Source: Candidatus Binatus sp. (GTDB taxonomy: Bacteria; Desulfobacterota; Binatia; Binatales; Binataceae). Taken from it: DNA of 64,000 bases. This document shows, in pieces, positions 52,113 to 61,471 of this stretch. Within the stretch, counting starts at the first letter, position 1. The number at the start of each line of letters is the position of its first letter. The DNA is taken from positions 1-64,000 of the forward strand of contig NZ_DATCTO010000101.1 of the NCBI RefSeq assembly GCF_036567905.1. The letters are read 5' to 3'. Both the position numbers and the translations under genes were made by a program. Under the pieces are notes generated by a model. It saw only the letters and a program-made list of their open reading frames with translations. It did not search any database and was not told where the DNA came from.

Positions 52113-55052
52113 TCACTTTCCCGTGCCGCTCAGCTTCACCTCCACTGTTCGATGCTTCGGGTCGCTGCTCGTTATCTCGATCATGCCGTGCGCGGCGCCC
52201 TTCGCGGTCGGGACAAATTGAATCGTCACCGCCGTCGAGCCATGCGGACTGACCATGAATTGTCCTCCGCTCATCGGAAACGGCGCGCCGTACCTTGGCA
52301 CCGTGGCCATCAGCGTAACCGTCCCGCCATTCTTGATTTTTAGCGTGCGCGTCGCAGGCTGGCCGCCGACCGCAACCTTGCCGAACTTAATCGACCGCCG
52401 ACTCAGCATCAGTTTGCCGCCCGGTTCTGGCGTCTGCGTCGGCGTGGCGGACGGCGTCGCAGTTGCCGTCGCAGTTGCCGTCGCTGACGCGGTCGCCGTC
52501 GCAGTTGTGGTCATCGTCGCCGTCGGGGTCGGCGAAGGTGTGCCGGTCGCGCTTGCGGTCGGCGTCGGAGTCGCCGTGGGCGTCGCGATTATCCCGTCAT
52601 AGACCAACGATCGGTTGTTGCTCGTGTCCGCCACGTAGAGATCGATATTCGAATCGACCGCCACCGCGCCGGGCGAGCACAGGCTGTCCGCGCCAACTCC
52701 GTTCAAGTCGCCCGGCGCAATTCCCCGATTGCATCCCGCGGTCGTGAAATTGCCGCCGTCGCCCTGTCCGATCACCATCGCCGCCGCGCTGTCCGAGCCC
52801 AATGGCGCATCGTACTCGAGTACCCGATCGTTGCTCACGTCGGCCACCCACAGGTTGCCGAGCACGTCGAGCATCAATCCCGCCGGTGCGCATAATGTCG
52901 ATGCGCCCGGCGCCGAAGACCCGCCTTGATTGCATCCCGACGCCGTGAAGTCGCCCGCCTGACCGAACACCCGCGTCGCGTTCTGCATACCCGCAAGCGG
53001 CGCGTCGATTTCGATCACCCGGTTGTTGCTCGTGTCCGCAATAAACAGGTTCCCCGACATATCCAGCGCCACGCCGCCCGGGTTGCACATCCCGTGATTG
53101 CTTGGCGGCGGATCATGCCCCACGCCGTCGGCGCATTGCGTATCGGAAAAATCAGACACCGCCCCCTGTCCGTAGGACCGATTCGCAAGCGCATCCGACG
53201 CGACCGGCGGATTGCCGGCCTTCGCGAACTCGAGCACGCGATTGTTCCACGCGTCCGCAATATAGATATTGCCCGCGCCGTCGAGCGCCACCGCCGCCGG
53301 ATTGCACAAGCTCGTCGCACTCGCGCCGTTGAGATTGCAGTTCCTGGTCGTGAAGGCCCCGCCCTGCCCGTAAACGAAATCCGCCGACGCGTCGCCCGCG
53401 CCCGGCTCGCCGCTGGCCGGGTTGAACGGCGTGTTGTACACCAGCACGCGATTGTTGCGCGAATCCGCCACGTACAGATTTCCCTTTTGATCGACTGCCA
53501 TGCGCTCCGGACCGCACAGACTGTCCGGGCCGAGCCCGCCAACGTCGCCTCCCGCCACCCCGTCATTGCACTTGTACGAGTAAAGGTCGGGCTGTCCAAA
53601 AACGATATCCGCCGGCTGCGCACTGACCTGCGACGACACGTCATTCCATCCGAGCACGCGATTGTTCGCGCTGTCGGCGACGTATAGATGGCGATGCGGC
53701 GGGTCCGACGACGCGTCCACCGCGATTCCGCCCGGCGCGCTCTCGCCTGCCGCATCGACCTGGTTCGGCGCGTTGTGCAACAGATCGATCTGCCCGCCCG
53801 CGCCGTTGGCTCTCTTATTGGCCGGCGCACCGCCCTCATTGAACTCCAGCACCCGGTTGTTCGCCTGGTCGGCAACATAGAGATTGTTGGCCGCGTCGAT
53901 CGCCAGCCCCATCGGGAACTGAAGCGTCCCGGCATTTGGATTCTGCGCGCCGGGCCCGATCGTCAGGTTGAGCAGTGCCGCCGTGTCCAGCAGGACCGGC
54001 TGGGTGTACTCGTACACCTGGTTGTGAGGCTCCGATGAAACATAAAAATTCCCGTTCGAATCGGCTGCGACCCCCGACGGTTGCGCCAGGTTGTTGCCCT
54101 CGAAAACCAGGTCGGCTGTTTGATTGTTGGTCTGCCCGTAGCCGAACGGGCCATTGTATTCCAGCGCCCGATCGTTCTGCGTGTCGGCGACGTAGAGATT
54201 GCCGCTGCCATCGACCGCAATCCCAACCCCGAAAAACAGCGAACGCGCCATGCACAGCGTCGTCAGAGTCGCGATACCGCCCTGGTTGCAAGCTCCGCTG
54301 ACCAGGTTGGGCTGTCCAATCGCCACGTCCGCCGTCGCGTCGCCGAAATTCCCCGGCGGCCCGCTCACGTTGCTCATCGGAATCGGAGAGAAAAACACCA
54401 GCGCCCGATTATTACCCGCGTCGGCAACGAACAGATCGCCGTTCGCATCGACCGCCACGCCCTGCGGACCGTTTAGACTGTCGGCGCTCAGGCCGTTCGC
54501 GTTCGTGAAAAAGCTCCCGGCCTGCCCCAATACCGCGAAAGCTGCAAAATCGTTCGCTTGATTTGTACTGGAAAGCGCCGCAAACGGATCTGCAAATACC
54601 AACACCCGGTTGTTCAGCGTATCGCCGACATACACGTTATGTGATCCGTCAACCGCGACTCCGATCGGTTGGCACAGCCGCGTCGCGTCCGGCGCGGGCG
54701 CACTTTGATTGCATCCCGATGAATTGAAATCAGACTGCCCCATCACCAGGTCTGCCGCGCCACCGGATACAAACGCCGCGATGCTCTTCCATCCCAGCAC
54801 TCGATTGTTCTGCGTGTCCGCCACCAGCACGTGGCCGGCCGACTGGTCGATCGCCACTCCCGCCGGCGCGTGCATTCCGATCGGATCGACAAAGTTCACC
54901 GCGGTCTTGATGAAATCGATTTGCCCCAGCACACGGACCGCGCTCAGCGCGCCGACTCCCGCGCGCAAAACCCCGCCCATTGTCGCAAGCCACAGTGCGG
55001 CCGCAAAAGCCGCCGGCAATACTGTCCCGCCAGTCCGCAAACTAGGGCGCAC
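52113..55052 (-). CDS. Exported NHL-repeat protein with C-terminal Ig-like domain
   Basis: 979 aa. A hydrophobic N-terminal helix suggests export. Twelve NHL-type repeats (recurring YVADTQNNRVL, YVADSANNRVL, IADTSNNRVIE and similar), each with a paired-cysteine element, form a likely six-bladed or larger propeller. A Thr/Pro/Ala-rich linker (about residues 790-850) separates them from a C-terminal ASPM/SPD2/Hydin-type Ig domain (RRSIKFGKVAVGGQPATRTLKIKN). Such proteins are usually extracellular and sugar- or surface-binding. Confidence 0.85.
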   Translation of the reverse strand: MRPSLRTGGTVLPAAFAAALWLATMGGVLRAGVGALSAVRVLGQIDFIKTAVNFVDPIGMHAPAGVAIDQSAGHVLVADTQNNRVLGWKSIAAFVSGGAADLVMGQSDFNSSGCNQSAPAPDATRLCQPIGVAVDGSHNVYVGDTLNNRVLVFADPFAALSSTNQANDFAAFAVLGQAGSFFTNANGLSADSLNGPQGVAVDANGDLFVADAGNNRALVFFSPIPMSNVSGPPGNFGDATADVAIGQPNLVSGACNQGGIATLTTLCMARSLFFGVGIAVDGSGNLYVADTQNDRALEYNGPFGYGQTNNQTADLVFEGNNLAQPSGVAADSNGNFYVSSEPHNQVYEYTQPVLLDTAALLNLTIGPGAQNPNAGTLQFPMGLAIDAANNLYVADQANNRVLEFNEGGAPANKRANGAGGQIDLLHNAPNQVDAAGESAPGGIAVDASSDPPHRHLYVADSANNRVLGWNDVSSQVSAQPADIVFGQPDLYSYKCNDGVAGGDVGGLGPDSLCGPERMAVDQKGNLYVADSRNNRVLVYNTPFNPASGEPGAGDASADFVYGQGGAFTTRNCNLNGASATSLCNPAAVALDGAGNIYIADAWNNRVLEFAKAGNPPVASDALANRSYGQGAVSDFSDTQCADGVGHDPPPSNHGMCNPGGVALDMSGNLFIADTSNNRVIEIDAPLAGMQNATRVFGQAGDFTASGCNQGGSSAPGASTLCAPAGLMLDVLGNLWVADVSNDRVLEYDAPLGSDSAAAMVIGQGDGGNFTTAGCNRGIAPGDLNGVGADSLCSPGAVAVDSNIDLYVADTSNNRSLVYDGIIATPTATPTPTASATGTPSPTPTATMTTTATATASATATATATATPSATPTQTPEPGGKLMLSRRSIKFGKVAVGGQPATRTLKIKNGGTVTLMATVPRYGAPFPMSGGQFMVSPHGSTAVTIQFVPTAKGAAHGMIEITSSDPKHRTVEVKLSGTGK

Positions 55053-55621
55053 GCGCTCTCCTTGCGACAGCTATGACCTGCGCCTTCCGGCTATGCTGGG
55101 TGATGAGGAGGTTAGACAGGAGGTGGGGTCCGGCTGTGTGTTAACTGGGTGTTAACTGCGTATCCACAAGTTATCAACACGACAGCCCCACTTCATGCTT
55201 CGTCGAACGCTATTAAGGTGCTCCAAAGCACCGATTTTCCACTCTTACCTCCGATTTTTCGCCCAGGTCAGGATGTAGCGTTCCACATCACTTCGATTCC
55301 CTTCTGAAATTTCCTCACCCCTTATTTCACGCCGGAGAGGAGGCCGGCCGCCTTGCGGCCGATAGCTGAGGGTTCTGCCGCGCATGCAAACTTTCATGGA
55401 TCATCGAGGACCGACTTTCTTTGTGTCATCCCGAGCGACGCCGAGGAGCCTGCCCTGAGCGAAGCCGAAGGAACCCCGGCTCCGGGATTCTTCGCTTCGC
55501 TCTAGAATGACACCTGCGGCCGCTCGCTTTTTTGAGTCATCCTGAGCGCAGCCAAGGATCTCGCGCGCTATCGCGTTATGCGGCGAGGGAGGCTAGACAA
55601 TAGCCGGTGAAGGGGGAGCGA
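55053..55621. repeat. Intergenic region with dispersed repeats
   Basis: No gene seen. Contains the CGGCCGC-CTT-GCGGCCG hairpin at 55345-55361, and at 55422-55470 and 55531-55560 the TGTCATCC(T/C)GAGCG phrase also seen near position 20. These are dispersed intergenic repeats in this genome. The promoter of the next gene should lie toward the right end. Confidence 0.55.
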
Positions 55622-57250
55622 GTGGGCAAACTGGAGGATCTGGCGCGGCTGAAGTTTACGGACCCGCCCTTGTCCGAGGCCGAAGAAAGGGTGGTGCGGG
55701 CCGCTTCCGACGGGACCGAGGCGAAATGCATCGATCTCGGCGGAGGCAGCGACCCGGAGAAGGCCGACACATGGCCCGCGTCGCGCAACGTTCGCGCCGA
55801 TCTGATCCGCTGGCTCTGCGTCGATCGCGAGGCCCGCGAGCAGGTCGATCCAAGAGGCATCCAGATTCTGGGCGCCCGGATTACGGGAGCTCTCGACCTC
55901 AGCTTTACCAACGTACCCTTTTCTTTCGCCCTGTTCAGATGCCGTTTGGAACAGGACCTTGACCTGAAATGGGCGAAGATGCCGCTGCTAAATCTAAACG
56001 GCAGTTGGACGGGAGCGATAGGTGCCGATGGGCTTAAGTTGGAGGGCAGCCTCTTTCTGAGGAACGGTTTCCATGCCGAGGGCGGGGTGCGGCTGCCCAG
56101 CGCGACCATCGGGGGCAACCTGGATGCCGAAGGCGGAAGATTTAAAAATTCCAACGGGTACGCCCTGAACGCCGACGGCATCAAGGTGACGGGCACCGTT
56201 TTCCTGAGGAACGGCTTCAGCGCTGAGGGTACGGTGCGGCTGCTCGGCGCGACCATCGGCGGCGATCTAACTGCGCGAGGCGGAACATTCAAGAATTCGA
56301 TTGGGAACGCCTTGAGCGCCGACGGCATCAATGTGCACGGCAACGTCTTCCTGCGCGACAAATTCGTTGCCGAGGGCGAGGTTAGGCTGCCTGGCGCAGA
56401 AATCACGGGGCGACTCGAGGTCGATGACGCCTGGCTGGACGCGTTAAATCTCGATAGCGCCCAAATCACGGGGACATTCTTCTGGCGAAACATCCACAAG
56501 GATTCCAATCCGGACTTTCCAAACAAGGAATGGAAGCCATCCTTGGACTTGACCAATGCGATTGTGGGGGCGTTGGCCGATGAGGAGGCTAGCTGGCCGG
56601 AGAAGGGACGGTTGATTCTCGATGGCTTCGTCTATGACCGCATAACTGACGGTCCGACGGATGCGAAGACAAGGCTTGAGTGGCTGCGCAGGCAGCCGGA
56701 CGAACTCGGGTTTCGTCCCCAGCCATACGAGCAGTTAATCGCTGTCTTGCAGCGGATGGGCCATGAGCATCAGGTCGCGGAAGTTGCCATCGCCAAGCAG
56801 AAGGACTTGTACAAGCATGGCGATCTCGGCTGGTGGGGCAAGTTCCGAAGCTGGATTCTGTATCTCGCTGTGGGTTACAGATACGAACCGTGGCGGGCGT
56901 TCCTCGGGATGGCGATACTAGTGCTGTTGGGAACCCTCGTGTTCTCGGTCGCTCGTTGGCCCTCAGTCCGCGTGATGGTGCCGTCAGACCAGGAGGCTTA
57001 CGAGTCGGACCAAACAGTGAAGACCCCGCTGCCGTACTACTATCCGCGGTTCCACGCTTCCGTGTACTCGCTCGATGTCATTTCCCCCTTCGATCTCGGC
57101 CAGAAGTCGCACTGGCGGCTGAGCGAGAAATGGCACTGCGATTCCCTGTACTGGATATTTGAAGTCTATTCGCTAATTCAGCTATTCGCCGGATGGATGT
57201 TGCTGCTAGTCGCGGCTGCCGTCCCGGCCGGATTCATCAAGACGGACTGA
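55622..57250 (+). CDS. Repeat-rich membrane protein, bactofilin/pentapeptide-like family
   Basis: 542 aa from GTG 55622 (preceded by GGGGGAG); a GTG at 55607 would add five residues. Residues about 80-290 consist of irregular repeats of about 10 (e.g. ATIGGNLDAEGG, ATIGGDLTARGG, AEITGRLEVDD), which build a right-handed beta-helix. Then come a helical segment with RLEWLRRQPDELGFRPQPYEQL and two transmembrane helices (AFLGMAILVLLGTLVFSVA and IQLFAGWMLLLVAAAVPAGF). It resembles uncharacterised membrane proteins found across Actinobacteria and Deltaproteobacteria. Function unknown. Confidence 0.65.
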   Translation: MGKLEDLARLKFTDPPLSEAEERVVRAASDGTEAKCIDLGGGSDPEKADTWPASRNVRADLIRWLCVDREAREQVDPRGIQILGARITGALDLSFTNVPFSFALFRCRLEQDLDLKWAKMPLLNLNGSWTGAIGADGLKLEGSLFLRNGFHAEGGVRLPSATIGGNLDAEGGRFKNSNGYALNADGIKVTGTVFLRNGFSAEGTVRLLGATIGGDLTARGGTFKNSIGNALSADGINVHGNVFLRDKFVAEGEVRLPGAEITGRLEVDDAWLDALNLDSAQITGTFFWRNIHKDSNPDFPNKEWKPSLDLTNAIVGALADEEASWPEKGRLILDGFVYDRITDGPTDAKTRLEWLRRQPDELGFRPQPYEQLIAVLQRMGHEHQVAEVAIAKQKDLYKHGDLGWWGKFRSWILYLAVGYRYEPWRAFLGMAILVLLGTLVFSVARWPSVRVMVPSDQEAYESDQTVKTPLPYYYPRFHASVYSLDVISPFDLGQKSHWRLSEKWHCDSLYWIFEVYSLIQLFAGWMLLLVAAAVPAGFIKTD

Positions 57251-57308
57251 CGCATCCGCCGCGTTAGCAGAGCTTTGCGCGAACACGAGGCGCGTTCTGG
57301 GCAAAGGC

Positions 57309-57420
57309 AGAATCCTGAATCGCGCGCCCGTTGGCACGGGAGGCCAGTATTAAGAAAGGAAAACAGGGCGCCCTGTATAAGGACCCTCACCTTCATCCTC
57401 GCCCTAACAGGGCGAGGAAA
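57309..57420 (+). repeat. Dispersed repeat, copy 2
   Basis: Relative of the copies at 31691 and 63131/63713, starting AGAATCCTGAATCGCGC and ending CTAACAGGGCGAGGAAA. It follows the membrane-protein gene stop by about 60 bp. Confidence 0.75.
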
Positions 57421-57506
57421 TTAACGCGCAAAACATGACTTCAAAAACACAAGCCGCGACATCGAACCAGAACCAGAAACGACGTCTCTCCCCCTGACCC
57501 GTTCTA

Positions 57507-57723
57507 ACAGGGCGAAGCCCGCATCTTTTTTTTTAATACTGGGTGCAGGGGTCACCCCCTACTCGCGTAGTCGCGGAAAGATGCGCTGCGCAGATTTTCG
57601 CGTCTTCTCACTGCGGGTGCAGGGGCCGCAGCCCCTGCCGCCCACCGCGCAGGTGATTCTTCCTTCATGCCGCGCGCGACAACGGAGCGCGGCCTTAACA
57701 TTGGGTGCAGGGCTCAGCCCTGC
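57507..57723. repeat. Cluster of GTGCAGGGG-type hairpins
   Basis: CAGGGCGAAGCCCGCATCTTTTTT (57511 on) followed by three hairpins built on GTGCAGGGG...CCCCTG (near 57540, 57621 and 57701). Relatives lie at 247-312. Within a 557-bp gene-free stretch (57251-57807) there is nothing else to call. Confidence 0.6.
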
Positions 57724-57807
57724 TGCTTTTGTAACCGCCCCTTCAAGCCTGCTAATGTTCTTGTCGAAAACCGCCCAGCCATCGGTACTGAAAAGGAGAC
57801 CGCGACC

Positions 57808-58470
57808 ATGACCATCAAAGAGCGAATCGGGTTTGTGACCCTGACTCTCGCCGCCGCGCTCGTCGGAGGAGCAGTGTCCGGCCATATTTTTGCCGCTCGC
57901 GCCGTTGACGCCGCCGCAGCCCCCAAGCTGATCACCGCGCAGAAGTTCATGCTGGTCGACGCCAAGGGCAAATCGCGCGGCGAGTTCAGCGTCACCAGCA
58001 AAGGCGTCGCACAACTCGGCGTCTTCGATGGCACCGGCACCTTGCGCGCCGGGCTCGGCGTCGGCTCCGATGGCGCCCCGGCGCTCGGTATCTTCGGCCG
58101 CGACGGCAAGCCGCGAATCGAAGTCGGACTCGCCAACAGCGTCGCCCGCGTTGTGCTCTACAATGCCAACGCGCTGCCGCAAGCCACCCTCGGCGTCGCT
58201 ACCGACGGCCAGTCCGGTCTGGACCTCTTGGACAAGGCCGGCATTCCGCGCGCCTCGATCATCGTGGCGACCAGCGGCGCTCCCACGCTGCGCCTGGCCG
58301 ATCAGCACCACGCGCGCCTCGGTCTCGACGTGACGCCCGACGGATTGCCCGGCCTCGCACTGCTTGGCGCCGACGGCAAGACCCGCGCCTCGGTCACCCT
58401 CAATGCTGACGGCGCCGGCGCGTTTACGTTGTTCGACGCCAATGGAAACACGACCGGCTCCGTTCCCTGA
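57808..58470 (+). CDS. Exported protein with tandem repeat of beta motif
   Basis: 220 aa from ATG 57808, preceded by AAGGAG 13 bases upstream of... a suitable distance (AAGGAGACCGCGACC). N-terminal signal: IGFVTLTLAAALVGGAVSGHIFAARAVDAAAA. The mature part has a regular 20-25-residue repeat with the pattern GVxxDGxPxLxLxDxxGxxRAxV, giving a repeated GIFGRDGKPRIEVGL-like unit. It may bind a ligand or surface. Family not recognised with confidence. Confidence 0.7.
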   Translation: MTIKERIGFVTLTLAAALVGGAVSGHIFAARAVDAAAAPKLITAQKFMLVDAKGKSRGEFSVTSKGVAQLGVFDGTGTLRAGLGVGSDGAPALGIFGRDGKPRIEVGLANSVARVVLYNANALPQATLGVATDGQSGLDLLDKAGIPRASIIVATSGAPTLRLADQHHARLGLDVTPDGLPGLALLGADGKTRASVTLNADGAGAFTLFDANGNTTGSVP

Positions 58471-58533
58471 ACGACTCTTCACCAGGGGTGGCCCGCGATG
58501 GCCACCCCGCTCTTTTCTCTGCCCAAGGAACCA

Positions 58534-59016
58534 ATGCGCCAACACCCTTCAACTTCCGTCGCCGTCGCCTTTTTGATCGCCACGTTTTCGGCTGCGCTCT
58601 TCGGCTGCGGCTCGCTCCAGCCTCAACCGCCGACTCCCGAGCAACAGGCCGAGCAGATCGAACCGATGCTCTCCGCAGCCGGCTTCAGGATGCTCCTCGC
58701 CGACACTCCCGAGCGCCAAAAGCACCTCGAGTCGCTCGCTCCGCTCCAGGTTGATTACTATGTCGGCAAGACCGGCGACCTGCACTACTACATGGCCGAT
58801 CCGTACCATTGCAAATGTATGTACATCGGCAGCGAGGAGGATTATCAGCAGTACGAAAAGTTGAAACTCAACGAACAGTTCCAGGCGAAGGAAGCCGAGA
58901 TCTCCCAGCAAGCCCTCGAAGCCCAGCAGATGGAGGATATGAACATGCAGGAAGAGATGTTCAATCCATACGGCATGGGTCTCGTCGGTCCGATGGGCCC
59001 TGCGATGTACTGGTGA
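58534..59016 (+). CDS. Putative lipoprotein
   Basis: 160 aa from ATG 58534, with AAGGA 5 bases upstream. The signal VAFLIATFSAALFGC ends with a lipobox (LFGC). The mature region begins GSLQPQPPTPEQQ, followed by FRMLLADTPERQKHLESLAPLQVDYYVGKTGDLHYYMADPYHCKCMYIG, and a charged coiled coil toward the end. Proteins with this YHCKCMYIG core are seen in diverse bacteria as small lipoproteins. Role unknown; it follows the previous gene by 63 bp. Confidence 0.7.
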   Translation: MRQHPSTSVAVAFLIATFSAALFGCGSLQPQPPTPEQQAEQIEPMLSAAGFRMLLADTPERQKHLESLAPLQVDYYVGKTGDLHYYMADPYHCKCMYIGSEEDYQQYEKLKLNEQFQAKEAEISQQALEAQQMEDMNMQEEMFNPYGMGLVGPMGPAMYW

Positions 59017-59089
59017 TAAATCGCGGCTCTGCAAAACGTGACCACCATCGAAAAAACTCTCGCAGCCCGATCAACTTTTCTAAAAAAAG

Positions 59090-59896
59090 ATGCACTTTGA
59101 CGCTTTCCTCGAGCGATGCCGTGCGCAATGGCCCGAGTTCGACGACGCCGGCCGCCTCGCTCGTTCGCGCCATCCCGCCAACCGCTCTCTCTCGCACATC
59201 CTCGGCGAAATTCCCGGAATGGCCACCGAGAACAAGCTGCGACTCCTCAATTGCGCCGTCGCCTCTCTCGATCAGGGCGAAGTTTACGTCGAGGTGGGAT
59301 GCTACAAAGGCGCCAGCCTCGTTGGCGCCGCGGCCTCCAACCCGCACGCGCGCATCTTCGCATGCGACAATTTTTCGCAGTTCGACGGCGCCGCCGAAGC
59401 GCTCCGCCGCACGCTCGACGCGCACACCGCACCCGGCCAGGTCACCTTCCACGACATGGACTTCCGCGATTTCCTTGCCGCCGCGCCATGGCGCCCCGCA
59501 CGCATCGGCGCCTACTTCTATGACGGCGGCCATTCCTTTCGCGATCAATATGACGGTGTCGCGCTCGCACTCCCCCAGCTCGCCGACGACGCTCTCGTCA
59601 TCATCGACGACACCAACAAACGCGCCGCTCGTTCCGCCAACGACCTCGTCGCGCGCGCCCTGCCCTCGTTCGAACTCATCCTCGATTTGCGCACGCCCGG
59701 CAATCATTCGCCCACCTGGTGGAACGGCGTGCAGGTCTTTCGCTATCTCCGCCGGCCGGGTGACCATGCGATTCGATTCCCCGGCTCCGGCTTCGCCATC
59801 CGCAAATTTATCTACGACGACATCCTGCTCGAGATGAAACATCGCCGCCGCGCGCTGCGCAAAACCATCAAAGACCGCCTCCGTCGCCGGCAATAG
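59090..59896 (+). CDS. SAM-dependent class I methyltransferase
   Basis: 268 aa. VYVEVGCYKGASLVG near residues 67-80 is the AdoMet-binding motif I (GxGxG-like), followed by ACDNFSQFDG, and FYDGGHSFRDQYDG is the metal/catalytic loop of the Methyltransf_24-type proteins. The N-terminal MATENKLRLLNCAVASL precedes. Substrate unknown, often a sugar or a small molecule. It ends 20 bp before the stop of the portal gene, read convergently, so this non-phage block is flush against the portal's 3' end. Confidence 0.85.
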   Translation: MHFDAFLERCRAQWPEFDDAGRLARSRHPANRSLSHILGEIPGMATENKLRLLNCAVASLDQGEVYVEVGCYKGASLVGAAASNPHARIFACDNFSQFDGAAEALRRTLDAHTAPGQVTFHDMDFRDFLAAAPWRPARIGAYFYDGGHSFRDQYDGVALALPQLADDALVIIDDTNKRAARSANDLVARALPSFELILDLRTPGNHSPTWWNGVQVFRYLRRPGDHAIRFPGSGFAIRKFIYDDILLEMKHRRRALRKTIKDRLRRRQ

Positions 59897-59915
59897 CAGG
59901 GGACCGGCCCCCCTG

Positions 59916-61289
59916 CTACTCCTCCCCCCTCCCGTACGCCAACGCCTCCAGCACCGGCTCGCCCGCGCTCGCCTCCGCGATCCCCAGCTTGTCCAGAATC
60001 GTCTTCTGTCCAACGCGCAGTCCCCGATCCGCCAGCATCGCGACGATCTCCGCGAACACTTTCACGTCGCCGTCGTCCGGCAGCCCCAATTCGATCTTCG
60101 GATAGCGCGCCTGCGGCCCCATGTTCAGCTCGACGATCGGCCGAACCAAATCGCGCGCGAGTGTCGCCGCCAATCGTTTCGCGTCCGCATTCAGGATGTC
60201 GCGTCTCACGCCCTCGTGGACTTCAGCCGCCGCTCGCGATCCTCCTGAAGCAGGCATCTCGGTAGTCAGTGTCTGCCCGAGCACTGCTTTACTCACTTGC
60301 GCATCCAGATACTCACAAAATTTCTGATACAACTCCGCGCTGCCGTTCTGATGCGCCTCGGTAAACTCTATTACCATCGACTCCGGCATTATCGCGGCCG
60401 CATCAGTGCCTATTTTCGATACCGCCTGCAGTAGTGCCTGCTTGTCCTGTTCCGACGCGCCCGGATGGTATTTGCCTACTCGAAGAGGCTGCCCGAATAC
60501 TTCGGTGAACGTTACCCAGTCCTTTAGTACGTAGTTCTTGAACAGGTATGCCCACCCGGCGGCGCGCGCCAACCCGCCTCGTATAGGCAGACCGGCTTTC
60601 GCCTTTGCAAAATGAGTCACAAACTTGTAGGGCGCCAGCGGCGCCGTCATCGGCTGTATTCCTATTCCGCGGCGCACCGACGCATATATTCCGTCGCCGC
60701 CGAAATGGGTCGGTAATCGCGTCTGCGTTTCGCTCTGGACCGGGATTGCCTGGCCGTTCAGGGTGCGCACCAGTATCTCTTCGCCCGATATCCAGTCAAA
60801 CGCGAACCAGCGCGGGTCGCGCCATTTCAATTGCGCGGGAAACCATTCGCGCCCAGAGGTATCCCAGATAATTTCAGTTGCCGAAAATCCCTTGCCCAGC
60901 GCATCGAGCACGTCGAACAGCACGCTGTCGAGTTGGAGCGGGCCGTCGGCGATCATCTCGCGCACCATCGCCGCGGCGCGTTGATCCTCGGACCCGTTCG
61001 ACGCCGCCCGCACCACCAGGTCCAGTTGCGCGACCGCATTTTTGCGCGTGCTGAGCACGGCCAGATAATGCAGGTCCTTTTCTTCCATCTCCTCGGCCAG
61101 CTCCAGATACAGAAACGGATCTCCGAACTCGGCTTGTTGGAGGATTCCCGTCAATCGTTCCGGGGTCAGTCCGATCGACGGATGCATCACGGAATATATA
61201 TTTCGCACTCCCGCCATCGTCGGCGCTGCCTGCTCTTCGCGCAACATTCCTGTATCAACTTCGCGTCCGTAGGCATCATAGAGTTTCAT
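59916..61289 (-). CDS. Phage portal protein (Mu gp29-like, DUF935)
   Basis: 457 aa. FGDPFLYLELAEEMEEKDLHYLAVLSTRKNAVAQLDLVV is the DUF935 start; SDVLFDVLDALGKGFSATEIIWD (here LDSVLFDVLDALGKGFSATEIIWD) and VFGQPLRVGKY also match. Forms the dodecameric portal of the head. It follows the terminase by the small zinc-ribbon gene. Its 3' end is intact, which shows the insertion of other genes lies outside it. Confidence 0.92.
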   Translation of the reverse strand: MKLYDAYGREVDTGMLREEQAAPTMAGVRNIYSVMHPSIGLTPERLTGILQQAEFGDPFLYLELAEEMEEKDLHYLAVLSTRKNAVAQLDLVVRAASNGSEDQRAAAMVREMIADGPLQLDSVLFDVLDALGKGFSATEIIWDTSGREWFPAQLKWRDPRWFAFDWISGEEILVRTLNGQAIPVQSETQTRLPTHFGGDGIYASVRRGIGIQPMTAPLAPYKFVTHFAKAKAGLPIRGGLARAAGWAYLFKNYVLKDWVTFTEVFGQPLRVGKYHPGASEQDKQALLQAVSKIGTDAAAIMPESMVIEFTEAHQNGSAELYQKFCEYLDAQVSKAVLGQTLTTEMPASGGSRAAAEVHEGVRRDILNADAKRLAATLARDLVRPIVELNMGPQARYPKIELGLPDDGDVKVFAEIVAMLADRGLRVGQKTILDKLGIAEASAGEPVLEALAYGRGEE

Positions 61290-61315
61290 TGGTTAGTCTC
61301 CAGTTGAAAGTTGAG

Positions 61316-61465
61316 CTAGTCAGATCTGTGTTCTTTGAATGCGGCTTCGCCGATTTTCAAAAACCATTCGCCGCCGCATCGATGGCACGCTTGGGGAAGA
61401 CGAATCAGCGCGAGTATAAACTCATAACCGCATTCTTCGCATTTCCATCGCCAGTAGCTATTCAT
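61316..61465 (-). CDS. Small zinc-ribbon protein between terminase and portal
   Basis: 49 aa. Two cysteine pairs, CEEC (Cys9, Cys12) and CHRC (Cys27, Cys30), give a zinc-ribbon. It starts 6 bp after the terminase stop and ends 26 bp before the portal start, so it is likely translated in that operon. Its length and finger spacing differ from Mu Com-type regulators, but the position near the head genes suggests a phage accessory. Function unknown. Confidence 0.6.
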   Translation of the reverse strand: MNSYWRWKCEECGYEFILALIRLPQACHRCGGEWFLKIGEAAFKEHRSD

Positions 61466-61471
61466 GGGTGT

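Noticed and set aside
55345-55361. CGGCCGC-CTT-GCGGCCG hairpin as a rho-independent terminator
   Set aside because: No T-tract on either side, and it lies upstream of both flanking genes; left as a repeat-associated hairpin.
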